Positions 46,901 through 60,200 of a stretch of 64,000 bases of DNA are shown one piece after another; within the stretch, counting starts at the first letter, position 1, and each line of letters begins with the position of its first letter. The position numbers and the translations under genes are program-made. Location of the stretch: contig NW_004457624.1 of NCBI RefSeq assembly GCF_000203815.1, positions 2,728,001-2,792,000 on the forward strand, written 5' to 3'. Origin of the DNA: Cavenderia fasciculata (lineage: Eukaryota; Evosea; Eumycetozoa; Acytosteliales; Cavenderiaceae). The notes beneath the pieces were generated by a model. The model did not search any database, was not told the origin of the DNA, and saw only the letters and a program-made list of their open reading frames with translations.

Positions 46901-48689
46901 ATTCAAGAGTGCATCGGACGGTATCACTCGTTTCCTCCAAGCCATCAAACAAGGTGCTATTGGTGAAATCCAAAGTGACGCTGCCGTTGAATCGATTAAA
47001 AAGATTATTCGTGATATTGACGCATCCTCTCTCTTTGCTGCCGCCGGTCAACTCGAGTCAACCGCCGCATCAGGCAACACATCCCAAGCCAAACAAAACA
47101 GACTCAAATCACTCCAAAAGGATATTGTCACTGGTGCCAAATTACTCATTGTCAGTGGGTCACAGTTGGTCGGTTCGAGCAAGGGTAGCCAAGAACACCT
47201 CGGTTCTGCCACCACCAAATTTGCCGAGATGGTCAGTCACCTCGCTATGGGTGCCAAGGAGATTGCCAGTATCCTCAGCGATACTGCCTCACAACAAGAC
47301 ATTTTGTCTGCCAGCAAAGCATTGTCCATCTCATCTCAACAACTAGTGTTGGCTGGAAAAGACGCACAACGTTTCAAAAAGGATAGTACTGCCTTTAGAT
47401 CTCTTGGAAAGGCTGCTGAAGGTGTAGCTGAAGCAGTTGGTCAATTCATATCAAGCATTTACTTTGCCATTAGTGAAGCTGGAAAGGGACTCAAGGAACT
47501 TGAAAAGGCTCATCTTGTCATCAACTCGTTTGTTGAGAGACCCGACACTGTCATTACCAACCACAAGACATCGGCCGAGCAAGTCGTCACTTGTATCCGT
47601 GAGGTTGCCAAGTCGTCAATTGAAATTGTCACTTCGTACCAAATGACCCAAGACGACCTCGTCAAGTCGTCGCAAGCACTTGTCACGGCCGTGCAATCGC
47701 TCATCTCCAACAGCAAGGGTGCCACACAGCTCCTCGACAAGGAGGACGACAAGGCCGCCCTCACTGACGGCGTCAAACAACTCAACCTCAGTATTCTCGA
47801 CCTCATTACCAATGTCAGAGAGCAAGATAAAGAAGGTCACGCCAACGGAGCCAAAATGGTCTCAGAGACAAGTAGACTGGTTTCAGACAATGTCCGTACG
47901 TTGATGCGATCGGCCAAGACCATCCCAGGTGGTGAAGACATTGTATTGGAGGACGACCAGGTCGAAGAGGACCTCGAACTCAGTGCCGAGAATGAACTCA
48001 ATGCCTTGACCAAGGCTATCGAAGATGCCACCAAGCAATTGGTTGCTAGTCGTCCATCGACCACTAAAAAGGCCGCTGGTGTCCCATTGGACGCTACTGA
48101 TGTCGCCGGTATCATTGTTGATGCTTCTAGTAGCATTGCCGTTGCCGTTGCCAAGCTCGTTCAAATGGCTGCCGTCTCACAAGGTAAACGTCGTCAAGAA
48201 CAACAACGTCTTGGGTCTCACTACAAACAAGATCCAACTTGGTCGAATGGATTAATCTCTGCTGCCAAGTCGGTTGGTGGAGCTGTCCAAATGATGATCA
48301 ACGCTGCCATTAAATCAACACAAGGAAAGGCCGAAGAGGAGGAATTGATCGCCACTGCCAGAGAGGTTGCTGCCTCTACCGCCCGTCTCGTCTCTGCTTC
48401 CCGTGCCAAATCTGGTGATGACCAAGCTAGCAAGCAAGCCCACCAAACACTCATGGCCGCTGCCAAGGCTGTCACTTCTGCCATTTCAAAATTATTCGAG
48501 GCTGCCAAACAAGCCACCGCCCTCCAAGAAGAAGAAGAGGAACAAGAACAAGAAATCTTTAACTTTACCGGTTCAAAGATCAAGGAATTGGAACAACAAA
48601 TGAAGATTCTTCGTTTGGAAAAGGAATTAAATCAAGAAAGAAAACGTTTATTAACTTCAAGAAAACAATCTTATCAAACAAACAAATAA
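40995..48689 (+). CDS. talA: Talin A-like cytoskeletal adaptor
   Basis: Three exons (40995-41722, 41785-41953, 42042-48689) encode about 2514 residues, close to D. discoideum TalA. Talin links adhesion receptors to actin. The N-terminus is a FERM head: F0/F1 ubiquitin-like parts (LKINIVGSNTVKTMRF, VHEACLQIKDKV; PQKIKLLDETIKTQLID), the typical ILVFKKKFFFNDANIDRNDPVQLHLLFVQCRDAI of F2, and an F3 PTB-like lobe (MLDMTLGITRENMILID-type, VLVMNHPEEVSTLISGYIDIIM). A long rod of Ala/Ser-rich helical bundles follows. The end carries the I/LWEQ actin-binding module (AATEVAASTARLVSASRAKS-like) and a dimerisation helix (KIKELEQQMKILRLEKELNQERKRL). There is no villin headpiece, which argues for TalA rather than TalB. 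The rod is C/G-rich in third positions, unlike the exon ends. Confidence 0.93.
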
Positions 48690-49724
48690 TCTATAATATA
48701 ATAATATAAAAAAAGTAATAATTATGTGTATCCTTGTATAAATAAATTAAATTAAATAATTAAATATTAAAATAATTGAAACTAGGGTAGGTCTGCAGTG
48801 ATACCATCCTCTCTTTCATTTTATTGATCATAGTATGCATCACCATTGGAGGGTTACAGTTCTAGGGAATATGTACCCCCTACCCCCTAATGAGTCATAA
48901 TAAGGGTGGCATCAAGGAACCTTTGATGCTTAAGAGGAAGAGCTGGCCGACCATGCAACGGGTTTGGTAAATTGTTATCTACCACGATTTCTTTTGGTCT
49001 AATATATATCACGTGCAAAGATGATCGCTTCCCACCGCGTTTAACACATCATGGCATGTCTAAAAAGGACAAGACGTCTGCTCTTCCTCTTATACTTCAA
49101 ATGTTCCAATCGATTTTTATGACACCCTATAACCGCAATTATTATTTTGAAAACGTCAGCTGAGCCCACATCGTTTAAAGTAAAACGCGCACTCTCATTT
49201 CATCATCATTAGTACATCTCACCCTACCCAACTATAAATATACCTTCAAGTACTACTCTTTTAGTTATAAATAAGTTTAAGTAAAATTAAACTTTCTATT
49301 TGTATCTAAAAGAGAACAACAATCAATCATTTCATTACTTGTTCTGTGTATATTTATAACTAAATTAAACAACCCTCTACCCTTTATTCAATTGAAAAAG
49401 TAAGTCGCATCTATCATGTAATCACACAGAAGACCACCCTCCACATTTGCAAAGCCCCATAAAACGTTGTGGCTATAATCTCGATGAAAAAAAATAGTTA
49501 TAATTATAACCCACACATTTTTACGTAAAAACAATGAGAGGCCATTGACCAGGTCCATCAACAAAAGTATACTTTTTAATTTTGTTTGTTGCTTACATCA
49601 TAATTACTATCATCGCTAAAATATTTTATATAAATATAATTACACATGTCTGTCATATGACTTTTTGAAATTAATTAATTAATAATATATATATATATTT
49701 TTTTAATACTTTTTCTATATAGAA
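48690..49724 (+). promoter_or_regulatory. ABCG promoter and 5'UTR intron
   Basis: No coding gene is seen. TATAAATA occurs at about 49233 and 49266. A strong donor (AAAA|GTAAGTCG) at 49400 pairs with an acceptor (TTTTTCTATATAG) ending at 49722, three bases before the ATG, predicting a 323-nt leader intron at 49400-49722. A short hairpin (GCATCAAGG/CCTTTGATGC) lies at about 48910-48931. The leader intron is inferred from signals only. Confidence 0.5.
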
Positions 49725-51740
49725 ATGAATATCGAATTAGAACAACCAAATAATCATAGTACCGATATTGAATTGGGAAATAGTAATAATAGTAACAGTA
49801 ATAATGGAAATGGAGTACAACTATCATTTAGAAATATAGTTTATCGTGTTCCAAATAAATTATATGGCAAGGAAAATAGTATGTGGAACAAAATATTTAA
49901 ATCAAAGGATGGTCAAGAAGAGGATGAAGAGACCAACACTGGAAAACCAAAACCACCATTGGAAAAGGAAATAACCATTCTTCATGGTGTTAGTGGTGTT
50001 GTTGAACCTGGTGAAATCGTTGCTATAATGGGTCCATCTGGAAGTGGTAAGAGTACGCTGATGGATATTCTGGCCAAGAGAAAGAGTACTGGTACCATTA
50101 CCGGACAATTATTGGTCAACGGACGTGAAGTTGGTGATGCCTACAAAAACTATTGCTCCTATGTCACACAAGAGGACATTTTGCTGCCAACATCCACCGT
50201 CGAAGAGACCCTTAGATTCTATGCGGACCTTCGTCTATCTGGTTTCAGTGGTGAGGAAAAGGATCGTCGTGTTGCAGAGGTACTCCAAGACATTGGTCTA
50301 TCTGCCAAGGCCAAGTCCAAGGTAGGTGGTATGCTTCCAGGTGGCATTATGTTGCGTGGTTTGTCTGGTGGTGAAAAGCGTCGTGTATCGATTGGTTGTG
50401 GTTTGGTGACCAACCCAAACATCATTTTCCTCGATGAACCAACTAGTGGGTTAGATTCGGTCGCAGCACTCGTCGTCATGAACACTCTGACCAGTCTCAC
50501 CAAAAAGGGTGTCACTGTCATTGCTTCGATCCATCAACCACGTACTGAAATCTTTAGTCTCTTTAAAAAGATTATGGTGGTTGTCAAGGGTCGCATGATC
50601 TATGCCGGCACCAATATCCTCGACTACTTTGACGGCCTCGGGTACTCGTGTCCCGCCCATGTCAATCCAGCCGATTTCTGTCTCGACTCTGCCGTAGCCA
50701 TCGGTGAAAGTTCTCGCTACCTTGAAATCTGTGACAAGTGGTTGCAACACTGGGAATCAGAGGTGATTGCCAACACGACCACCCCCGACCACATCACCAA
50801 AAAGAGAAAGAAACCATCGTTTTCCTATCAGTTCAAGATCCTACTGCACCGATCCTACAAGGATTTCTGGAGAAATCCAGGTAATTTTGGTGCTCGTTCC
50901 ATTACGGCAGTGGTCGTTGGTTTGTTGTTTGGTGCTTGTTTTGGTGGTCTTACCACTTCACAAAACGACATTCAAAAGATTATTGGTGTTATTTTCTTTT
51001 TAATCAGTGGTCTCAATCTCACTCCATTCACATCCATCTCTTTATTCCTTTCAGGAAGAGCTCTCTTTAATGCTGAACGTGCTGCCAAGATCTACCATCC
51101 ATTCCCATACTTTATTGCCATGATGCTTGTTGAATTCATCGTTGTCTTTGTCGTTGCTATTGCCCTTGGTGGTATCACCTATGGTATCGCCAATCTTAGA
51201 GCTGATGTCGGTCGATTCTTCTTTGCCATGATGGTCTACCTCTTTGTTCACATTCTCTCTGATCTTTGTATCATTTGGATCACCAACACCACCGGTACCT
51301 CTGACCACACATTTGCCATTGGTTCAGGTCTCAGCGTCATCTACCAATTGTTTGCCGGTTTCTTTGTACCAGTCCAACAATTACCAGTCAGTTTTGGTTG
51401 GTTACACTACTTGAATCCATTGTACTATGGTTTTGCATCTGTCATGGTCAATGAATTTGAAGATAGAGAATTGATTTGTCCAACCGATGGTACTCCTTGT
51501 CTTTTCCCAAATGGAAATGATGTCCTCAAATATTATGGTCTTGATCATTGGACTCGTGGAAATGCTTTTGGTGTTGTTGTTATGGTAAATATTAATAATA
51601 ATAATAATAATATATATATATATATATATATTTTACATTTGAACTAACCCCTTTTTTTTATAATCTATATATAGTGGACTGTTGTATTGTTTATTGCTGC
51701 CTATTATGCTTTGGACAAACTTCACAAGGAAAAGAGATAA
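49725..51740 (+). CDS. ABC transporter, G family half-transporter
   Basis: Two exons (49725-51584 and 51675-51740) encode about 641 residues with the reversed ABCG order, nucleotide-binding domain first. Walker A is GPSGSGKST at about residues 103-111, the signature is LSGGEKRR, Walker B is IIFLDEPTSGLDS, and the switch His is in ASIHQPR. The membrane domain begins at about residue 370 (FKILLHRSYKDFWRNPGNFGARS) with about six helices, and a polar loop with Cys before the last helix (ELICPTDGTPCLFP), as in ABCG half-transporters that dimerise. The last helix is completed by the short second exon (WTVVLFIAAYYALDKLHKEKR). The substrate is unknown. The N-terminal 30 residues are Asn/Ser-rich. Several D. 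discoideum abcG paralogues exist and I cannot say which one this matches. Confidence 0.92.
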
Positions 51741-53576
51741 GGAATTATTTATTTTCTTTTCTCCAGGCTTTTTCATTTTTTATTTAAATAATCCATACAC
51801 ATTTCTATCTATCTCTTTATATCTATCTATCTATATTAATAATTCTTATTTATTATTTAATTTAATTATATTATATATTTATCTTTCTTACAACAAAATA
51901 TTGTGTGAAAAATTTATTTTTTTGGTAATAATAATTTGCAAAGAACTACTACTGCTATGTTATATTTGAATCAAATAATATCTTAAAATTATTATTATCA
52001 CTACCTCCTATCACTCACATTTTTATTTGTAATAAAGGTTCTCTTTACCCGTTCCCCTGATTGATTGAAGAAATCAATCAGGTCGACCTTTTTAAAACTG
52101 TAACAAAACTAACAATCCATTGGCTCTTGGTTCTTTAAACCAACAGGATGAGAATCCGATTGTGTATGTGGCACTGATTATCTGATCATTCATTCATTGG
52201 TCAACGAAACAGGGGCATCTATTTTTAACTTTTGAAAAAACTCGGATCTCCTCGCGTGATTACTTCAAAAAACACAAGGGTTCCAATTCCATCAATTCAA
52301 CGGTCGGCCCCATTCTATAGATCTTTTAAATCTAAACATACAGAATTAAATTAAGTTATTCAATTATACTATTCAGTTATCTTTATTTGATAGATACTAA
52401 AGTAAATCTTGACTGTCAGCTGATTCATACTTACTTAATTTGTTTATTGCTTGATATTTGAGAATTAAATCAAATTGAACAAAGGTGAGGTTTCCCACAG
52501 TCAATCTTTACTTAGGCCAGAGTCGAATGAGATGCGATCATCAGCGGTTTTGAAACAAATCTGTTGCGACATAGAAAAAGGAGATTGCTCAATCTCGAAA
52601 GGATGGCAGCCCCAATAGCTTTTTTTCACTAAAAACTAAAATAGTGGTGGAGGACAGCGCTGTCTGTGCAATCTTCTTGCTTGTCATCAATTTATTGAAT
52701 TGAACTGATAAAGGCACTTCCATCACCATGATTGTTTATGTTTACTCGTGTCACTTTGTATTATTGAATAACTAGTTAGTTGTAATAGAAAAAGAGAAGA
52801 ATCAATTATCACGTTTATTTATTTATTTATTATGTTCTCCCATCAAGCCTAGAGAGAGAATCATTCACAGAATCATTGTAATAATAGTAGTAGGAGTAAT
52901 CAAAGAAAGGACAAAAAAGACTACATCACGTGTGTGTTCATCACTAGATCAAAAGAGTCGGCCATCCACCAAAACCATCCACACACCTCAACAGACAAAA
53001 CGCAACACAACACAACCCAACCAACACACACGATCATCTTCAACTCTCCCAACCAACTTGCAAGGTTATAATAAGAAGAGGAATAATAATAGTAGTAGTA
53101 GTAATAATTATAATAACGTTGGAGACAAACCAACCTTTACCTTTTTTAAAAAAGAAGTACTACCTGCTAGCACGATCACCATTTAAATCATATTTGTTTG
53201 ATGATCGAAAAGAGAGAGTAATATAATATACCCTGTAAATTTAGTAACCAAGAGTCAATAAGTAAATATATTCAACATCAGCTGATCACTGAAATAGTCG
53301 ACATGACATTCATTAGGAGAAAGCAATCGATCATAGACTAATCTTATCTTTCAATATTGACCACCATCATCGTCACAATATTGCGCAGCGACCCCATTTC
53401 ATTGAAAGAATTCTTTTTAAAAATCAGCTGCAACAAACCAAAGAAAGAAAACTAATTAGTTTTTCAAACAAGTTGTTGTGGACCCTATTTGAAATCTTAG
53501 ATCTCGTTTTTTACACTTTTCTTTCTATAAGAAAGATTAATCTACGGTAGGTAAAGAAATCAACATTCATTGGTAC

Positions 53577-53627
<51 letters not shown>

Positions 53628-53628
53628 C
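53577..53628 (+). repeat. GTA trinucleotide microsatellite
   Basis: About 17 AGT/GTA units in a row within the gene-free region, not inside any open frame I support. Confidence 0.88.
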
Positions 53629-55216
53629 AGTTTGTAGGTAGACTCAATACATCACTCTAGCAATGCAATGAAATGTAGTGAACACGTTTTGTTTTGGGGC
53701 AATCATCGTGCAAAGTCGACTGAACAGGACAGAGCGTCATCACACAGATTCTCCCCACAAATTACCCCAACAACAATCATTTTTTTGTTTTCGTCAAAAG
53801 GAATCCTTTTTCAATCATCAACTGATGATCACAGTTACAAAAGCAGATTGCAGTTTAGAAATATTTCATAGCATAGCAATAGGGTATAGCATTCAGATTT
53901 TGGCGGTCGTGCATTTCTATACTTCTCATCGTCGTGCACGCATGCGTTCAAATTTAGGGCGGTTCCGTCCATATATAAATGTTTTAAATTTGGATTTTCC
54001 AAACTCGATCGAGAATATTAGAAACAACATCATATGATGATGATGATGATGACTCTAATACCACCATACAGTCCATGATGATAATGATGAGCGAATGGTC
54101 ATTATAAATGCAGAACATAGTTTAAACGACGGTACAACAACCTTAACTAATCTAAAAGCAGACAGCCAGCATAGAGTGGTTTGGTAATAGAGAAAGAGAA
54201 GGAGAGTAGTAGTAGTAGTAGTAGTAGTAGGATTATCTATTTTAAAATAACACATTTATATACATATTTGTTGTGCTTCACATATTCAATCGTCGTTCTT
54301 TTAAATAACACACAATAATTAGAATGAATAATAATAATAATAATAACATTTACAACACAATTGTTAGTACAATCCAAACCACATTGTTTATTTCTCCTAC
54401 TCAAAAAAAAAAACAGAACAAACAAAAGAGTAGTGCAACGATGGATACTACACTTATAGTTGTTCATCACTATTGCCAAAGTCATCATCACCATCACCCA
54501 GTCTAACCGTTTCATTTTCACAATATCACTATTGTTGTGTGGGGTGGTAATGGTGTGAAATATTTGACCGACCATTGACCATGGTTCGGTAGATGTGTGT
54601 GTGTGTGTGATGGGTGAACGATGAAGTCATCGAGATCTTTAACAAAACTCATTTCAGAACCCATAGAGAGTCACTATAGCATGGTATATTGAAACGTCTT
54701 TTGTGGCGGTGGGGGTTAAGGGTTGGATGCATTGTTTATCCTAATCTCAAACGCCAAACAATAGCAATGTGGTTGGAGTTTAAATTTGGTGGACCAGAGT
54801 ATTGGTGTCATTGATCACACAATGCGTGTTGTTCTCTCTACCAATCACTTGCAATGTGCTACTTTTCCACTCATCACATTTCTTCTTCTTCTTCTTGATT
54901 TATTCCGTTCCAATTTCATTTGATCATTGTTACTCCCATCAAACTTTAGTAGTACCTATTTAAAATTTTATATATCATTCCAACACCTACCTACCAATTT
55001 CGCTACTCCTTGGAATCCAAACATCCAATCAGTCAACAATTGACCACCCTTCAAGAGTAGTAGTATTGTTATTACTTTTAAAAATAGAGAGAGAGAAAGG
55101 AAGAGTACATACATCCTTGCATCCATCCATCAATCCATCCGTCGATATCTCATCTTTATACAAAAGATATCCTCTTGTTTCCTTTTTTTACCACTCTCAT
55201 CTTCATCCTCACATAT

Positions 55217-55217
55217 A

Positions 55218-55259
<42 letters not shown>

Positions 55260-55260
55260 T
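55217..55260 (+). repeat. ATC trinucleotide microsatellite
   Basis: About 14 CAT/ATC units upstream of the putative RasGEF leader exon. Confidence 0.88.
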
Positions 55261-56964
55261 ATCAATCAATCAACTATTGTGACACGAAATCCCATATAGG
55301 ATCCAAATTAAAATATTTAAATATCACACTATAAGAAATCAATAGATCGATACCTACCTTCTTTGATCAACATCATTTCCTGTTTTTTGTCCTCCCTCTC
55401 ACAACTGTTTGTGCGTTGCATTTGTGTTGTTTGTTTGCTTGTTTATACCACAACTCTTTAAAGTAATTTTTCCAAAAACAAGGATCAATATTAATTATAA
55501 TCTTTCCATCCGCACACTTATAGCAACAACAACAAAAACTCCAACCAAGAACAAACTTGACAATAATAATTTTTTTGGCTTGATTTAACAATATTACAGG
55601 TAAGAGATTTAATTTAAATCATCCATACTCTTTCCACCAACCCACCTCCACCCAATTATTATTTAAACATCATCCATCTGTAATTATTTTGGAATAGTAG
55701 CTAGCAACAGCAGTAAAAGGGTAGGGTCAACATAAACTTTTAAACTTCATCTTTCAAGAAGAGGAAGAAAAAAAAAAGTATCATCCATCCTACAGAGTAG
55801 TGTCATATTTAAAAAGTTACTTTACGAAATCGTCAACATTAGTATCTATCTATCTACATGGATAGACCTATCAATCAATCTAAATAGTAAAACAAGACAA
55901 GAGAGAATATCGAGTCAAGTAATTATGTTAATCTATACACCCCTTTAATGTATTCATACATACATACATATATACATACATACATTTATATTATATAATC
56001 AAGTAACAAGTGTACATGTTAACAACAACAATAATAATAATCAAGTAAAGAGGAAGAAGAAGAAAGTAAAATATTTACTTTCAAAAACCCAATACCAACC
56101 ACCCACTAAAAAATATAATAATAATACGTACGAACTCACTCACTTACTCTATGGAGTACCCTCTCCACTTTGATGGTGGTGTGGGTTTGGGACATATATA
56201 CTCTATAGCCAGATTAATCACAACTGTGTTGTTGTTGACGAATCGACGAGGTGACCATTCTATGCAAGGATAGAGGTGTACCCTAGACCGAAGGATGCAC
56301 CTATTTTTGACGATTTTTATTTTTTTATATTTCAAGAATCTTGTTTTGGACAAATCAAGTTTAGTTGGTTGGTTGGGTTGGTTGGTTTGGTTGGTTGGTG
56401 TTTGTGTTGAAAGCAACATGGATTATCCATCACTCGACTTACTCACTCGATCACTCCCACCAACACCAATCATTCAAACACACACCCACACATGATTATT
56501 ATTATTATCTACACACACTCACAACACACATCATATTTATCACTAACATCATCATCGTCTATGTACATGATTTATTATTATTTAGTAGAATAAGACTAGT
56601 CATTTTATATTTATAATACTAACTCTCAACTCTGTTGTTGTGTTCACAACTATTCACATTAGCAGTACAAGTTACCAGCAGCAGCACCCAACAACATCAA
56701 CATCATACAGAAGAACAAATATTTGTTTGGTATAATATTATTTGGACAAGACAACAAAACAAACAAAACAATCGACATATATATATATATACACAACATA
56801 GATAGATAAAAAGATAGATAGATAATATAATATAATAGACACAGGCAAAAACAAACAGATATACATAGATAGATATATACATACATACATACATACATAT
56901 ACAAGATAGGATAGATGTAAAATAGGGAAATCAGAGTTTAGTGAATTTCAACATCAACATCATC

Positions 56965-56988
56965 TTTTTTTTTTTTTTTTTTTTTTTT
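56965..56988 (+). repeat. Poly-T run of 24
   Basis: An uninterrupted T24 lies 236 bp upstream of the RasGEF start. Oligo-dT tracts near transcription starts are common in dictyostelids. Confidence 0.8.
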
Positions 56989-57224
56989 ATGGTAAAAAAA
57001 AATTTATCATAGTAATATTAGTTATAGTAATAATAATAATAATAGGAAGATCTTCAACATCAACCCATCAACAACAACAACAACCAAATTTATTTATTTA
57101 ATTTATTTTTATTTTCCAACCTCATTGGATTTTTAATCTTTGATAAAAACACCCACATATAGTTTTTAAAAAAAAAATCCAACAGTCAAGTCATCTTCAT
57201 CTTCATCATCATCCTCTTGAAAAA

Positions 57225-60200
57225 ATGAAATCAGTTGTATCAAAATATATAGAACAAGGAATAAGTAAAGATGGAAAGACGGTGAGAATTGAACACCAAA
57301 AGATCAAACAGTCGGCGGGTCCGCTCATAGTGAAGCAGTTGAAAGAGATGGGGACGGTGCGATCGCTGGTGATAAAGGGGTGCCGTCTCAAGGTGCTGCC
57401 CAACGAAATAGAACAGTTGTCGCAACTCAAGAGACTGCATATAGAGGACAACCGTCTGTCAGAGATACCTAGTTTAGAGCGTCTGGAGGCACTCGAAGAG
57501 CTGGTGCTCAGCTCCAACCAAGTGTCGCGGTTCCAAGTGTCGATCAGCAAGCTGTCGCAGTTGCGGTCGCTCGACCTTTCATACAACCTGTTGGGCACGA
57601 TCCCCGTGCGTCTGTTTATGGGGTCGCTCAAGGAGCTGTCGCTGGACGCCAACCAATTTTCCAACTTTCCCGCGCAGCTGTGCGAGTTGACGCAGCTCGA
57701 GTCGCTGTCGTTTGCCGACAACCAGCTCAAGCAGATCCCAGCGACGATCGGCCAGCTCAAGTCGCTCTGTAAAATAGTATTTGCCGGCAATGCCATCGAG
57801 CAGATTCCGGCCGAGATCACCACGCTGCATTCTCTCACCTACCTCGATGTCTCGAGCAACAATATCAAGCAGATCCCGCATGCGATCGGCCAGCTCAAGC
57901 AGCTGCGCAATTTGCACGTGCAGCACAACAAGCTGCGTGTGTTGCCCGAGGACATAGGCCTGTGCACGGCGCTGACGACCCTGCGCTTCAACAACAACAC
58001 CCTCTCGCATCTGCCGGCGTCCGTGGGCAAGCTGGCCGCGCTGACCGAGCTCTACGTGCAGGAGAACAGGCTCGTCACGCTGCCCACCGAGATTGGCGAG
58101 TGTCGGGCACTGCGCAAGCTCAACCTCGAGTTCAACAAGATCGCCATCCTGCCCGCGCAGCTGCGTCAGCTGCACAACCTCAACCTCCTCTCCCTTCACG
58201 ACAACGCGCTCGAGGAACTGCCCTCCTTTTTGCAAGTTGACTTTCTCCAGCACCTCGTACGTCTCTCCATCCACAACAACGCCTGCTACGACCAGATCCT
58301 CGCCTCGGCCGCCTCGATCGAGTCCGACGCCATCAACCAGCTCATCCAGCACCTCAACCCGAGCACAAGCAGCAGTAGCAGCAACCAACACAACAGCGTC
58401 GTCTCGTCGAGTGGCGCCACCACCACCTCGGTCGGCATCAGCTCGTCGAGCGCCTGGCTCGCTGCCATTGACGAAGACAACGATTCGGACAACCTGAGTA
58501 GCAGCAACGGCAGCAGTCTCAGCGTCGCCCTAAAAGACACGGCCAGCAGCAGCAACAACACCCTCAGTAGCTACAACAACTCGCTTATCAACTCTCTCAC
58601 CAACCCTTTCCTCAACGGCTTGAGCAGCCCCAACACGACATCACCACACCTTAAAAGTCCCGCAAACAGCTCCCCCTTTCTCGGCTCCATGATGAGTGGC
58701 ACACTGAAAAAGAAGGGTAGCGAAACATCACTCTCTAAAATGGCAATGCACAACAATGGCATGCAAGCTGGACGTCTAGCAGATTTTTCATCAGATTCAG
58801 AAAGTGATTCAGATTCTGATAATTCAACTAGTAGTAGTAACTTTTTTAATCATCCAAATATTAATAATATTAATAATAGTAATAATAATAATAATAGTAA
58901 TAATATTAATATTCATCATTCAACTTCAAATAACAATAATGGTAATGGTACAACTACCACTTTATTATCAACAAGTGCAAGTAATTCATCACTAAATAGT
59001 ATGATGTTATCATCACATCTTCATAATACTCTCAAGAGATCATCTATATCACCACGATCAAGTTTGACAATTACAACTAATGGTATTAATGGTATGAATG
59101 GTCTTGGTGGCAGTGGTTCAACATTGAGTGAATTATTTGCCAATAGCAAGTTGATGGATGGGCAAACAACACCAACCAATCAATCTTCATCTTCACTTGT
59201 CGGATCCCCTCTAAATAGAACTAGAAAAGGAAGTGGTAGTAATCTTTATGAAAATGGTGGAGGTAGTCTAAATAATAGTAGTAATGGAGTTGGTACTCCA
59301 CCAACTAATCTTTCAGATAGCAACAGCAAAGTACCTGCACTCAGTAGATCATCATCATCTTTTCTCAATATGCTTACATTGCGTAGAAAATCATTATCAG
59401 TATCTGGTAGTTCTCCTCTTGTTCCTTCAACTCCACTTTCACAATCGACATCATCTACACCACCACCTCAAACACCCAATTACAAGTCATTCCAATCTAT
59501 ATTTGAAGCATTGTTGGATGATTTGGATTATTCTAAAAAGAGAAGAGAGGAATTGGTCAATTTAGTAACTGAAGATAAATGGTCATTCCTTCAAAGATTA
59601 AAACCAGATTGTGTCAATTCACTACTTTCAAATGGAATCTTGAATCAAACTCAACCAACCACAACTGAATTAAAATCCCTTTTATCCTCTCCTCCAAAAA
59701 TTACAACTTCTCAAACTCAATCACCAAAATCTTTACCTCCTCCTTCTTTGTAAGTAGATTAAAAACAAAACAAAAACAAATCAAAAATCAATTATTAATT
59801 TTATTTTATTTATTTTATTTAGAACAAGAATACCAAAAAGTCCAAGAGGATATTCAAAAGTATTATCAAATCATTCACTTTTTAGTTATGAAGATATATG
59901 TAGATTAAGACAACAATTGATTGATAAACCTGTTACATGGGTTGTCAATTTTGCAGAAAGTTCTGGTATAGTTGCCATTTTATCAATGATATCATCCTTT
60001 TCTTTAAGAGAACCAAAAGTTGAAGAAGATTATCTTGTCATTAATGAATGTTTATCTTGTTTAAAATTATTAATTGAAGTAAGGGAAAAAAACAAAAAGA
60101 GAAAAAGAAAGATAAATTTATTAATTATCTTTTATTTATATTTTAATTTTTTTCTTTAGCTTGAAATGCAATCAATATTATTATGTGATATGACTGATAT

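Larger units (their letters stand above)
51741..57224. other. 5.5-kb gene-free region upstream of the RasGEF gene
   Basis: No protein gene is supported across this region, which is long for the window. It holds a perfect 11-bp hairpin at 52056-52082 (CCTGATTGATT/AATCAATCAGG) and a more complex, repeat-poor block at about 52480-52640 ending in T7. It also has (GTA)n at about 53577-53627 and 54205-54230, (ATC)n at 55217-55260, GGTTG repeats near 56366-56400, ACAT repeats and a T24 run at 56965-56988. A good donor (ATTACAG|GTAAGAG) at 55600 suggests a 5' untranslated exon of the RasGEF gene, with an acceptor somewhere near 57160-57190. It is probably promoter, leader and possibly non-coding RNA sequence. 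Confidence 0.5.

Noticed and set aside
53577-53628. Regular short repeats reminiscent of a CRISPR array
   Set aside because: They are simple trinucleotide microsatellites without unique spacers, and the organism is eukaryotic.
53678-54037. A 119-codon open frame in the gene-free region
   Set aside because: It begins with a non-ATG codon, has no splice partners or recognisable domains, and its composition is like its surroundings.
57579-58391. A 270-codon minus-strand open frame opposite the LRR repeats
   Set aside because: It mirrors the LRR periodicity and GC-rich codons of the RasGEF gene; a shadow frame.
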